Shown here piece after piece: positions 26,015 to 34,363 of a stretch of DNA of 39,253 bases. Position 1 is the first letter of the stretch. Each line of letters opens with the position of its first letter. The DNA comes from an uncultured Proteiniphilum sp. (GTDB lineage: Bacteria > Bacteroidota > Bacteroidia > Bacteroidales > Dysgonomonadaceae). Location of the stretch: positions 1 to 39,253 of the forward strand of contig CAKMJT010000030.1 of NCBI GenBank assembly GCA_927407015.1, given 5' to 3'. The notes beneath the pieces are model-generated. The model had not been told where the DNA came from. It was given only the letters and a program-made list of their open reading frames with translations, and searched no databases. The position numbers and the translations under genes are program-made.

Positions 26015-26058
26015 CGTAACATTTTTGTCATTGAAATGTAACATTCATGTCGTATTTT
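26015..26058 (+). promoter_or_regulatory. PHO-box-like array of 11-bp repeats before pstS
   Basis: Four consecutive 11-bp units start with (C/T)GT: CGTAACATTTT, TGTCATTGAAA, TGTAACATTCA and TGTCGTATTTT. GTAACATT is repeated exactly, 21 bp apart. PhoB in proteobacteria binds 11-bp direct repeats (CTGTCATA-like), and a PhoB-like regulator is encoded downstream in the same cluster. The last unit overlaps the -7 element. Confidence 0.45.
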
Positions 26059-26060
26059 TG
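26031..26060 (+). promoter_or_regulatory. Promoter of the pst-pho cluster
   Basis: TATTTTTG (26053-26060) fits the -7 consensus, with TTG at 26031-26033, 19 bp upstream. Transcription would start near 26067. This rules out the in-frame ATG at 26047 and supports ATG 26098 for pstS. Confidence 0.55.
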
Positions 26061-26097
26061 TGAAGTAATTTTCCAAAACAGAAAAAAGGTATTTTAC

Positions 26098-27243
26098 ATG
26101 CGACTACTCCTGTTATTTACCATCCTGTCAACATTGCTTATTTCGTGTGGCAATGCTTCCTCCGGCTCAGGAGAAAGCGGCACGGTAATAACTATTTCCG
26201 GTGCAGGAGCTACCTTTCCGTATCCCTATTACAACATCGTTTTTCGTGATTACATGCGCCTGCATGGAAATGCAACGGTGAACTACGGTGCTATCGGCAG
26301 TGGTGGCGGCATCAGAAGTCTGCGCGACCGTTCGGTCGATTTTGGAGCGAGCGATGCCTTTCTGAACCAAAAAGAGATTGGATCGATGGGGGCAGAGGTG
26401 ATTCATGTGGCGACGTGCATGGGTGGTGTGGTGATGGCCTATACGTTGAATGAAGTCGATAGTCTTCGTATGACGGGACCGCTGATCGCAGATATCTACC
26501 TGGGAAAAATAAAAAAATGGAACGACCCCCGGCTGGTGGCAGAGAATCCCACTGTGAAGCTGCCCGATCTGGAGATCACACCCGTCTACCGGTCCGACGG
26601 CAGCGGCACCACCTTTAACTTCTCTGAATATCTCTCGGTGGTGAGTCCTGCATGGCAACGTATCATGGGGAAAGGGAAGGCTCTGAAGTGGGAGGCGGGT
26701 ATCGCAGCCAAAGGGAATCCCGGCGTGGCGGGTATTGTGCAGCAGACTGAAGGAGCCATAGGTTACATTGGGTCGGAGTATGCGCTTACCTTAAAACTGC
26801 CCACAGCCAAACTGAAAAACAGAGCCGGTTTTTATGTGGATGCCACACTTGCAAGCATCTCGGCTGCTGCCAATGTGAAACTTCCGGACGATATGCGTGC
26901 AACCATCACCGATTCCGGTGATCCTGCAGCATATCCCATTAGCCTTTTCACCTGGCTCCTGGTCTATAGGGATCAATACTACGATGACCGTACGCTGAGC
27001 GATGCACGGGAACTGGTCAATCTGCTGCTCTATGTGATCAGCCCCGAAGGACAAAAGGTGGCGGCACAGATCAATTATGCCCCACTCTCTGAGCAGGCCC
27101 TTGATAAAACACGGCAGCTCATCGGTGAAATAAACTGGAACGGTGAGATCCTCGCTCCCTATCCTCCCCCCGGTAATAGTATTGCTGTCGCCGTTTCCGA
27201 TTCAGTAAACGTGACTGCATCACCCAACAACGGTCAACAATGA
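26098..27243 (+). CDS. pstS: Phosphate ABC transporter substrate-binding lipoprotein PstS
   Basis: Starting at 26098 gives 381 residues with a lipoprotein signal (MRLLLLFTILSTLLISC, Cys17). The mature part has the PstS motifs ISGAGATFPYPYY, GAIGSGGGIRSL and VYRSDGSGTTFNF, which hold the phosphate-binding Ser/Asp/Arg residues. It captures phosphate outside the inner membrane and delivers it to PstCA. The stop overlaps the pstC start (ATGA), so the genes are translationally coupled. A promoter and PHO-box-like repeats are directly upstream. The frame is also open to an ATG at 26047, but that ATG lies within the promoter. Confidence 0.95.
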   Translation: MRLLLLFTILSTLLISCGNASSGSGESGTVITISGAGATFPYPYYNIVFRDYMRLHGNATVNYGAIGSGGGIRSLRDRSVDFGASDAFLNQKEIGSMGAEVIHVATCMGGVVMAYTLNEVDSLRMTGPLIADIYLGKIKKWNDPRLVAENPTVKLPDLEITPVYRSDGSGTTFNFSEYLSVVSPAWQRIMGKGKALKWEAGIAAKGNPGVAGIVQQTEGAIGYIGSEYALTLKLPTAKLKNRAGFYVDATLASISAAANVKLPDDMRATITDSGDPAAYPISLFTWLLVYRDQYYDDRTLSDARELVNLLLYVISPEGQKVAAQINYAPLSEQALDKTRQLIGEINWNGEILAPYPPPGNSIAVAVSDSVNVTASPNNGQQ

Positions 27244-28100
27244 ACAAAGATAGCATATTCCGGTTTTTATTGTCCACCGCTGCATTGCTTGTCCTTCTGT
27301 TCACCGCAGGCATCATCTATGCGCTGGTGAGCCGGTCGACGGAAGCATTTCAGGAATACGGTGTATGGGGCTTTGTCGGCAACGCAGAGTGGGATCCGCG
27401 ATCAGCCACGGAGGAATATGGTGCCCTCTCTTTCATTCTGGGGACACTCTACACCTCTTTTTTTGCATTGTTGCTGTGTATTCCCTTTTCGCTGGCTGTG
27501 GCGTTGTTCAACGGTGAGTATTACAAGGGGAAGAAGATATCGTCGGCCGTCAGGTCCATCGTCGATCTGCTCGCCGGCATCCCTTCCATCGTCTATGGCC
27601 TGTGGGGATTCTACACGCTTCGCCCGCTGGTAATCGCACTGGGTGTGAGTGCCCAGGGCTTTGGCATCTTTCTCTCATCAGTAGTACTGGCCATCATGAT
27701 CATCCCCTACGCTTCATCCCTGAGCAGTGAATTTTTATCGATGGTTCCCAATAACCTGAAAGAAGGGGCTTACAGCCTGGGAGCTACCCAGATAGAGGTG
27801 GTGCAGTACATCAGTCTGCCCTCTGCCGGCTCGGGTATCGTGGCATCGTATATCCTTGCATTGGGACGTGCCCTGGGAGAAACCATGGCGGTAACCATGC
27901 TGATAGGGAACACCAATCGTATTCCCCGTGGATTGAGTGATACGGGAAATACGATGGCAAGTGTCATTGCCAACCAGTTTGGTGAAGCTGACGGGCTTAA
28001 ACTCAGTTCACTGATTGCCATCGGTCTGCTGTTGTTCATCATTACGGCTGTCATCAATCTGATTGCCAAGCTGATCATGAAAAAAATATCGCTCATATAA
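27240..28100 (+). CDS. pstC: Phosphate ABC transporter permease PstC
   Basis: The 286-residue membrane protein has about six helices and the binding-protein-dependent permease region: VDLLAGIPSIVYGLWGF and the coupling-helix motif EGAYSLGATQIEV, then LGRALGETMAV. PstC pairs with PstA to form the phosphate channel in the inner membrane. It overlaps pstS by 4 bp and is followed by pstA after 2 nt. Confidence 0.95.
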   Translation: MNKDSIFRFLLSTAALLVLLFTAGIIYALVSRSTEAFQEYGVWGFVGNAEWDPRSATEEYGALSFILGTLYTSFFALLLCIPFSLAVALFNGEYYKGKKISSAVRSIVDLLAGIPSIVYGLWGFYTLRPLVIALGVSAQGFGIFLSSVVLAIMIIPYASSLSSEFLSMVPNNLKEGAYSLGATQIEVVQYISLPSAGSGIVASYILALGRALGETMAVTMLIGNTNRIPRGLSDTGNTMASVIANQFGEADGLKLSSLIAIGLLLFIITAVINLIAKLIMKKISLI

Positions 28101-28102
28101 GT

Positions 28103-28972
28103 ATGAACCAATCCTCATCAATCGAACAAAGAAAAAGAAAAGACAAGACGATCCGTCATCTTGTGGGATTCTTTTCATTGTTTGCCATGATACCCCTTTT
28201 CTTCATTCTCTGGGATGTGATCTCCAAAGGGTACAAAAACTTTAATCTTCGCCTGTTCACGGAAGTCACACCGTCGTCAATGGATGCACTTTTGGCAATC
28301 TCTAACGGAGACCCTATCCCGGGAGGTATACTGAACGGTATGACCGGTACGATACTCATTGTGGGGTTGGCTATCCTGTTCTCCGTTCCGCTGGGATTGT
28401 TCATCGGTATCTACCTGGCGGACAATCAGGGTAAACGGTTTGCCGGACTGGTGAGTTATCTCACCGATTTGCTGCAGGGGATGCCTTCCATTGTAATCGG
28501 AATCATTGCCTATGCATGGGTGGTGAAACCCCTGGGAAGCTATTCGGCACTGGCCGGCAGTGTAGCTCTGACCATCATGATGCTGCCCATGATAGTCAGA
28601 TCCACGGAAGAGACACTGAAGATGCTGCCACTCTCTTACAAGGAGGCAGGGCTTGCGCTCGGGTCATCCTATACGAACGTGGTATTCAGGATATTGATAC
28701 CCTCCGGTTTCGGAGGAATATTCACCGGCATCCTGCTCGCCATATCGCGTGTCATGGGTGAAACAGCTCCGCTCATGCTGACAGCACTGGGTGCGTCAGT
28801 TGTGCACTGGAAAATGATGGAGCCTGCCAGTGCCATCCCCCTGTTGATATGGGATTTCTACAATGACCCGAACCTGGTCGATCTGATCTGGTCGTCATCG
28901 CTCTTGTTACTGATCGTCATATTCCTGTTAAACTGGATCGCCAAAATTGTAGCCCGTAAATGGAAAGTTTAA
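28103..28972 (+). CDS. pstA: Phosphate ABC transporter permease PstA
   Basis: The 289-residue protein has about six membrane helices and the PstA type sequence: [20 protein letters not shown], then the coupling motif [18 protein letters not shown], then [19 protein letters not shown]. An N-terminal charged segment ([12 protein letters not shown]) precedes the first helix. It forms the phosphate channel with PstC. Its 3' end overlaps pstB by 13 bp. Confidence 0.95.
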   Translation: MNQSSSIEQRKRKDKTIRHLVGFFSLFAMIPLFFILWDVISKGYKNFNLRLFTEVTPSSMDALLAISNGDPIPGGILNGMTGTILIVGLAILFSVPLGLFIGIYLADNQGKRFAGLVSYLTDLLQGMPSIVIGIIAYAWVVKPLGSYSALAGSVALTIMMLPMIVRSTEETLKMLPLSYKEAGLALGSSYTNVVFRILIPSGFGGIFTGILLAISRVMGETAPLMLTALGASVVHWKMMEPASAIPLLIWDFYNDPNLVDLIWSSSLLLLIVIFLLNWIAKIVARKWKV

Positions 28973-29745
28973 AAATTACCAATGGCATGAAAGCCATTCT
29001 TCGACTGAAAGAGGTCTCGGTTTCCTACACTCCCGGCAAGAATGCCGTGGATAAGGTAACTACCGATATTTATCCCAACACGATCACGGCCATCATGGGA
29101 CCGTCGGGATGTGGTAAGAGTACATTGCTGCGTGCCATCAACCGGATGCATGACCTCTATGCGAATGTTCAGACTACCGGGGAGATCATCCTGAAAGGGA
29201 GAAACGTGCTGGAAATGGACCCGATGGAAGTGCGCCGCATGGCAGGAATGGTGTTCCAGCAGCCAAACCCGTTCCCCACCATGAGTATCTACGACAATGT
29301 CCTGGCCGGCTATACGCTCAACGGCATCCGTTTGGGCAAAAATGAAAAGGAGGAGATCGTGGAGCAAAGTTTGCAGAGCGTGGCGCTGTGGGATGAGGTA
29401 AAGGATGTGATGACCAAGCGGGGATCGTTCCTTTCCGGAGGACAACAACAGCGTTTGTGTATTGCCCGAACGCTGGCCCTGAAACCGGAAGTGTTGTTGA
29501 TGGATGAACCCACATCGGCTCTCGATCCTATTTCCACGAACAAAATAGAGGAATTATTGTTGCAACTGAAGCAACAATTTACGATTATTATCGTGACGCA
29601 CAATATGTCTCAGGCTGCACGTATCTCCGATAACGCCATGTTCATGTACCTGGGCGAACTGGTGGAACACGGCAATACCACGCAAATGTTCACCAAACCT
29701 CGCAATAAACGCACCGAAGAGTATCTCACGGGCGTGTTTGGATAA
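28960..29745 (+). CDS. pstB: Phosphate ABC transporter ATP-binding protein PstB
   Basis: The 261-residue ATPase has Walker [10 protein letters not shown] (47-55), the Q loop VFQQPNPFP, signature SGGQQQR (159-165), Walker [14 protein letters not shown] (D182, E183) and the switch His in VTHNM, all typical of PstB. It powers phosphate import by PstCA. An internal start at Met10 (28987) is possible, but 28960 fits the overlap with pstA. The stop TAA is also the first unit of a heptad repeat array that occupies the start of the 152-bp gap to phoU. Confidence 0.96.
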   Translation: MESLKITNGMKAILRLKEVSVSYTPGKNAVDKVTTDIYPNTITAIMGPSGCGKSTLLRAINRMHDLYANVQTTGEIILKGRNVLEMDPMEVRRMAGMVFQQPNPFPTMSIYDNVLAGYTLNGIRLGKNEKEEIVEQSLQSVALWDEVKDVMTKRGSFLSGGQQQRLCIARTLALKPEVLLMDEPTSALDPISTNKIEELLLQLKQQFTIIIVTHNMSQAARISDNAMFMYLGELVEHGNTTQMFTKPRNKRTEEYLTGVFG

Positions 29746-29784
29746 GCTATAAGCGGTAAGCAGCTAGCTATAAGTAGCAAAATG
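29743..29784. repeat. Heptad repeat array beginning at the pstB stop codon
   Basis: From the stop TAA the sequence reads in 7-bp units TAAGCTA, TAAGCGG, TAAGCAG, CTAGCTA, TAAGTAG, CAAAATG: five units close to TAAGCNN in strict register, then decay. It lies between pstB and phoU, so it could mark an mRNA processing or end site. The remaining 29785-29897 has no clear promoter; ATCAGT/ATCAAT recurs at 10-bp steps at 29865, 29875 and 29885. Confidence 0.75.
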
Positions 29785-29897
29785 TTTGAAAACGAAATAG
29801 TAGACCGGATATTCGTGAAAAAAAAGTATGCATATCAACCCGACGCAAATTGTATTGAACATGAATCAGTATACATCAGTCTAAATCAATCTCGCAA

Positions 29898-30635
29898 ATG
29901 GACACACAGAACGAAAACATACCTCCTTCTCCCGTAATTGGAATTAAAGATAAGTTTCTTGAACAGTTACAGAGTGACTTTCAGTTACTTTCTGAAATCG
30001 TGCTTATGCAGACTATGCTGGCCTCCCGCCTCGTGCATGATAACCACAACGAAGAACTCATTGCGCAGTTAAAACGCAACGAAAAGATCATCGATTCACT
30101 GGATATTACCATTAAAGAGAAGGTAATCAATGCCATCATGCTGTTCACACCGAGAGCATCCGATTTGCGCAGACTGATGGCCTATCACGATATGACCATC
30201 GCCATGGAAAGGGTGGGCGACCTCATCCAGAATATCAGTGCTTCATTACAGGAAATGGATTTTTCCCTCGAAGGTATCGACAGGTACAAGAAGCTGATGG
30301 ATAAAATGTTCACGCAAACCAACCAGATGCTCAAGAATGCCGTGTTTGCCTTCACGGGAGGAAGCAACGAGATGGCATACAGTACGATCCTGATGGATGA
30401 CAAAGTGGATAAACTGGAACAGAAAATTGACCGGAAGCTGGCCGAAGACTTCAGTGGCGCAGTGCAAAGCACACAGTCACTGATCAACATCATGAACCTG
30501 AACAGTATATCCTACTACCTTGAACGTATCGGGGATAAAGCGGTAGACATGGCTGAGTCGGCCATATACCTGATTGAAGGGAAAGATATCCGTCATACGA
30601 AAGGACTGAAAAAGAAAAATCCTGAAAAGAAATAA
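29898..30635 (+). CDS. phoU: Phosphate signalling complex protein PhoU
   Basis: The 245-residue, all-helical protein has the two PhoU repeats: ERVGDLIQNIS in the first (residues about 94-104) and ERIGDKAVDMAESAIYLIEG in the second (about 212-231). In both, Glu/Asp of the E-R-I/V-G-D motif bind metal. PhoU links the Pst transporter to the sensor kinase and turns the response down when phosphate is plentiful. It lies between pstB (152 nt) and the response regulator (25 nt), as in many pho clusters. The Lys-rich tail (KGLKKKNPEKK) is extra. Confidence 0.95.
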   Translation: MDTQNENIPPSPVIGIKDKFLEQLQSDFQLLSEIVLMQTMLASRLVHDNHNEELIAQLKRNEKIIDSLDITIKEKVINAIMLFTPRASDLRRLMAYHDMTIAMERVGDLIQNISASLQEMDFSLEGIDRYKKLMDKMFTQTNQMLKNAVFAFTGGSNEMAYSTILMDDKVDKLEQKIDRKLAEDFSGAVQSTQSLINIMNLNSISYYLERIGDKAVDMAESAIYLIEGKDIRHTKGLKKKNPEKK

Positions 30636-30660
30636 AAAAACAGCTATTATTACCTGCTTT

Positions 30661-31353
30661 ATGGAAGAAAGAATATTGGTGGTCGATGACGAAAAAGACA
30701 TTAGCGACATTCTTCAGTTTAATCTGGAAAATGAAGGATATATTGTCGATGTGGCTACATCGGGGGAGGAAGCACTCAATAAAATAACCGATGTACATCA
30801 TCTGATTATCCTGGATGTGATGATGGGGGGCATGTCCGGCTTTAAAATGGCGGAGACACTGCGTAAAGCGGATAATTATGTGCCTATCATCTTCCTGACG
30901 GCTAAAAACAGCGAAAATGATATACTTACCGGCTTCTCGCTGGGAGGGGATGATTATATTGCCAAACCTTTCTCCGTGAAGGAGGTGCTTGCCCGTGTGA
31001 GAGCTTTGTTAAAACGATCCTCACTCATCAAAATGCCTGCTGACACGAAATGGTCATACAAAGGCCTCTCCATCGATATCCCCGCGAATCGGGTGACCAT
31101 TGACAATAATGAGATATCGCTCACTAAAAAAGAGTTTGAGATACTTTCGTTGTTAGCGCAGGCTTCACCCAACGTGCTCACCCGATCAGAAATACTCGGC
31201 AGCGTATGGGGTGACAACGAGTTTGTGCTCGACCGAACGGTCGATGTGCATATTACACGTCTGAGAAAGAAGTTGGGGGAATACGCCAATATCATTGTCA
31301 ACCGCTCCGGGTTCGGATATTTTCTGAATATTGATACCAAAAGTGAGTCATGA
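30661..31353 (+). CDS. Response regulator, OmpR/PhoB type (likely phosphate regulator)
   Basis: The 230-residue protein has a receiver domain with acidic pocket D9/D10/E11, phosphorylation site D52 (LIILDVMMGG), T80 and K102, then a winged-helix DNA-binding domain of the OmpR class (SLTKKEFEILSLLAQ, NEFVLDRTVDVHITRLRKKL, then a GFGYFL end). The position after pst-phoU and before a histidine kinase with 4-bp overlap makes a PhoB-like role probable. PHO-box-like 11-bp repeats before pstS would be its target. Confidence 0.92.
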   Translation: MEERILVVDDEKDISDILQFNLENEGYIVDVATSGEEALNKITDVHHLIILDVMMGGMSGFKMAETLRKADNYVPIIFLTAKNSENDILTGFSLGGDDYIAKPFSVKEVLARVRALLKRSSLIKMPADTKWSYKGLSIDIPANRVTIDNNEISLTKKEFEILSLLAQASPNVLTRSEILGSVWGDNEFVLDRTVDVHITRLRKKLGEYANIIVNRSGFGYFLNIDTKSES

Positions 31354-33104
31354 AAAGAATATCATTTAAAAGCCGCATTTTACTATTTTTCTCAGTAATC
31401 ATCGCTGCATTTACAATGGGAATCATTCTTTTTGAGCAGCAACAGGTGAAAAAAGAACGTACCGACAGCCTGGAAAGGACGCTCGACAATAATGCCGATA
31501 TTATCTATCAATACCTGAAAAGAAATAATATATCCGTTCAGGACAGTGGGAGTGGAACTCAGATTGATGAATTGCTGGATTATATGCAGCCCGAACTGCG
31601 CCTTACCATCATCGACTGGCAGGGAGTGGTCTTATATGACAACCGGGCTGATCAGAGCACCATGGAGAATCACCTGGCACGACCCGAGGTACAGAAAAGC
31701 ATTGGTTTCGGCCATGGATCAAATATCCGATTGTCCAGCACGAACAATGTGAAGTATCTTTATTATGCGAAGAATTACAGTGATCGCTATTTTGTTCGTG
31801 TCGCACTACCTTATGATGTGGAACTGCAATCGTTCATCAACTCCGGCAATTCATTTGTTTATTATATCCTTTTCTTTTTTCTTGTTTGTGTGCTGATGAT
31901 GTTCTATTTCTCCAACCGGTTTTCCAAATCGATGAAAGAGCTGAGAAAATTCTCGCTGAGCGTAAAAAACGGATTACCCATACCTTCATCCTTCCTCTTT
32001 ACAGACGATGAGGTGGGTGAGGTGAGCGCCGATATAGTTGAGAACTACAATCTGCTCCAGGAAAACAGACGCAAACTGGCAGCAGAGCGTGAAAAACTGT
32101 TGCAACATTTTCAATTTTCCGAGGAGGGTATCGCTATCTTCTCACAAGATCAGCAACAGGTATATGCCAACTCTCATTTTTTACAGTTTCTCAATGTCAT
32201 TTTCGATAAGCCAACGCTGGACACCGAACAACTTTTTTCAGACCCCAACTTTCAGGATATCGTTCGTTTTCTTAACGAGAGATCACCCATGGAGAACATG
32301 TTCACCAAACGGATTGACAAAAGCGGAAAACAGCTCAATGTACGGGTCATTATTTTCGATGACGAGAGCTTCGAACTTTACATCAGTGATATCACCAAAT
32401 CGGAGAAGACACGCCTGCTCAAGCAGGAGATGACCAACAATATCGCCCATGAACTGCGTACCCCGGTGACCAGTATTCGGGGTTATCTGGAAACCATCCT
32501 AAACCTCTATACCAACAGAGAAGACGACAGAATGTACGGTTTCCTGGAAAGAGCCTATGCTCAGACCATCCGCCTGTCGGAACTGATACAGGATATCAGC
32601 ATGCTCACTAAAATAGAGGAAGCTTCTGATCGTTTCGATCTTGAGCCTCTTCCGATGAAAGAGTTGCTCGAGGAGTTAAAAAGTGAACTGGCAGATAAAC
32701 TAAGAGAGAAGAACGACAATTTTATCATTGATGTCGGTAGTGAGGTGGTGATTCACGGGAGCCGAACGCTTTTGTACTCGATTTTTCGGAACTTGACAGA
32801 GAATGCCATGGCATATGCGGGTGAGGGGATAGATATCGTGGTGCGTTGTTACAGTGAGAATGACGATACCTATTATTTTGAGTTTTATGATACCGGAACG
32901 GGTGTGGAAGAAAAACATCTGGTACGTCTGTTCGAACGCTTTTACCGTGTGAATGAGGGACGAACGCGTAACACGGGAGGATCCGGCCTGGGCCTGTCCA
33001 TCGTTAAGAATGCAGTGCTCTTTCACAAAGGGAGCATCGTGGCAAAGAATCGTGCCGAAGGTGGTTTATCCTTCCTGGTCACCTTTCCGAAACACCATCA
33101 GTAG
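31350..33104 (+). CDS. Sensor histidine kinase, PhoR-like
   Basis: The 584-residue protein has a first membrane helix (about 9-29), a periplasmic domain of about 140 residues, a second helix (about 169-188), a HAMP-like linker, a PAS-like region (about 250-350), the HisKA box NNIAHELRTPVTSIRG with H367, and a HATPase domain (N box RNLTENAMAYA, DTGTGVEEKHLVRLFERFYRV, GGSGLGLSIVKN). It overlaps the response regulator by 4 bp, so the pair is cotranslated. PhoR in E. coli has almost no periplasmic part; the large one here is the form common in Bacteroidetes and Gram-positives, so direct sensing of an outside signal is possible. Confidence 0.92.
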   Translation: MKRISFKSRILLFFSVIIAAFTMGIILFEQQQVKKERTDSLERTLDNNADIIYQYLKRNNISVQDSGSGTQIDELLDYMQPELRLTIIDWQGVVLYDNRADQSTMENHLARPEVQKSIGFGHGSNIRLSSTNNVKYLYYAKNYSDRYFVRVALPYDVELQSFINSGNSFVYYILFFFLVCVLMMFYFSNRFSKSMKELRKFSLSVKNGLPIPSSFLFTDDEVGEVSADIVENYNLLQENRRKLAAEREKLLQHFQFSEEGIAIFSQDQQQVYANSHFLQFLNVIFDKPTLDTEQLFSDPNFQDIVRFLNERSPMENMFTKRIDKSGKQLNVRVIIFDDESFELYISDITKSEKTRLLKQEMTNNIAHELRTPVTSIRGYLETILNLYTNREDDRMYGFLERAYAQTIRLSELIQDISMLTKIEEASDRFDLEPLPMKELLEELKSELADKLREKNDNFIIDVGSEVVIHGSRTLLYSIFRNLTENAMAYAGEGIDIVVRCYSENDDTYYFEFYDTGTGVEEKHLVRLFERFYRVNEGRTRNTGGSGLGLSIVKNAVLFHKGSIVAKNRAEGGLSFLVTFPKHHQ

Positions 33105-33121
33105 AACAACTCCGACTACCT

Positions 33122-33150
33122 TCCAAAAAATTGGATATTTTTATTTTTTT
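33122..33150 (+). terminator. Candidate terminator of the pst-pho cluster
   Basis: TCCAA (33122-33126) and TTGGA (33131-33135) form a short stem with AAAA as loop, followed by a 15-nt T-rich tract. The stem is short, so it may act weakly. Confidence 0.5.
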
Positions 33151-33161
33151 GAGTACGTTTG
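33131..33161 (+). promoter_or_regulatory. Candidate promoter of nfo
   Basis: TACGTTTG (33154-33161) fits TAnnTTTG, with TTG at 33131-33133, 20 bp upstream. It overlaps the preceding terminator. The leader would be about 275 nt and contains the duplicated segment at 33311-33449. Confidence 0.4.
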
Positions 33162-33310
33162 TTACTTTCTTTCTATCAACTGGATCATCAGACGTAACGG
33201 GCATGGTCATCCTGGCACACAATAACTGGCTTGTTCGGTGAATGCATTATAAATGAATTGATTTACGGAGCACACAGATAGCCTGACTTCTGTGAAAATG
33301 ATCATGTGCT

Positions 33311-33449
33311 GGTTCCATACGCAAGAATGAAAAAAATAAATAATTTGAATCATATGAAATGAGCATTGAAAAAGTTACATCCGGGAACATGAGTATTTGC
33401 GAGTTCCATACGATACCTTTGAAAATAAAAAATTTGAATCGTATGAAAT
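33311..33449. repeat. Imperfect direct duplication of the nfo translation-start region
   Basis: About 48 bp are repeated at 91-bp spacing (33311-33360 and 33402-33449). Both copies begin GTTCCATACG and end with AATTTGAATC-A/G-TATGAAAT. The second copy holds the real nfo start. The first gives ATGAAATGA, a two-codon frame whose stop overlaps a further ATG (33359) that is open and in frame with nfo. Confidence 0.8.
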
Positions 33450-34285
33450 ATATAGGAGCACATATCAGTGCATCAGGGGGGGTGGAAAATGCGCCGCTGA
33501 ACGCAGACCTAATCGGAGCGAAAGCGTTTGCCTTTTTTACAAAAAACCAGCGCCAGTGGTTTGCCGCTGCCTACTCAGATCAAAACATCCAACTGTTCAG
33601 GTCACGTTGCGAGGAGCTGGGTTTTTCACCCGATCATATCCTTCCGCACAGCAGTTATCTCATTAACCTGGGTCATCCGGGTGAGGAGGAGATCAGCAAA
33701 TCCCGGGCAGCCTTTAACGATGAGATGAAACGCTGTGAGCTGCTGGGCCTGAACCGTTTCAATTTTCATCCGGGAAGTCACCTGAATCAGATACCGATTG
33801 ATACCTGCCTCGACAGGATCGCAGCATCCATTAATATTGCCCTGGAAAAAACCGCCGGTGTGACTGCCGTGATAGAAAACACTGCCGGACAGGGCACCAA
33901 TCTGGGACATACCTTCGAGCAGATCGCCCATATCATCGACAAGGTGGAGGATAAAAGTCGGGTGGGGGTATGCCTCGATACGGCGCATACGCTGGCTGCG
34001 GGATATGAAATCAGGACCAGGGAGGGTTATGAGGAAACATTTGAGAAATTCGCCCGTATTGTGGGTTTCCATTACCTGAAAGGGTTGCATATCAACGATT
34101 CCAAGAAAGAGCTCTCCACACGGGTGGACCGTCATGACAGCATTGGGAAGGGAGTGATGAACATGGATCTCTTTTCCTTTATCGTGAACGATCCGCGGTT
34201 CGACAACTTGCCACTGATCCTGGAGACTCCCGATGAAACCATCTGGGCCGAAGAGATTCAGATGCTCTATGCCTTACAGCAATAA
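33443..34285 (+). CDS. nfo: Deoxyribonuclease IV (endonuclease IV, AP endonuclease)
   Basis: The start at 33443 ([18 protein letters not shown]) gives 280 residues, close to E. coli Nfo (285). The frame is open 28 codons further to 33359, but that part is made of a duplicated leader and does not look like protein. Metal-binding motifs of the TIM-barrel family are present: [54 protein letters not shown] and ILETPDE. It cuts DNA at abasic sites in base-excision repair. It stands alone behind the pho cluster and ends at a strong bidirectional terminator. Confidence 0.96.
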   Translation: MKYIGAHISASGGVENAPLNADLIGAKAFAFFTKNQRQWFAAAYSDQNIQLFRSRCEELGFSPDHILPHSSYLINLGHPGEEEISKSRAAFNDEMKRCELLGLNRFNFHPGSHLNQIPIDTCLDRIAASINIALEKTAGVTAVIENTAGQGTNLGHTFEQIAHIIDKVEDKSRVGVCLDTAHTLAAGYEIRTREGYEETFEKFARIVGFHYLKGLHINDSKKELSTRVDRHDSIGKGVMNMDLFSFIVNDPRFDNLPLILETPDETIWAEEIQMLYALQQ

Positions 34286-34304
34286 GAGTCAGCAGCGATA
34301 GTAA

Positions 34305-34337
34305 AAAAGCGCCGTTTCCCGAAGAAACGGTGCTTTT
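34305..34337. terminator. Bidirectional intrinsic terminator between nfo and the GH20 gene
   Basis: AAAAGCGCCGTTTC (34305-34318) pairs with GAAACGGTGCTTTT (34324-34337) in a 14-bp stem with one G-T pair and a 5-nt loop. T runs lie on both strands. Confidence 0.9.
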
Positions 34338-34363
34338 CTGTATGTCATCCTTCTGCCTCTCTT

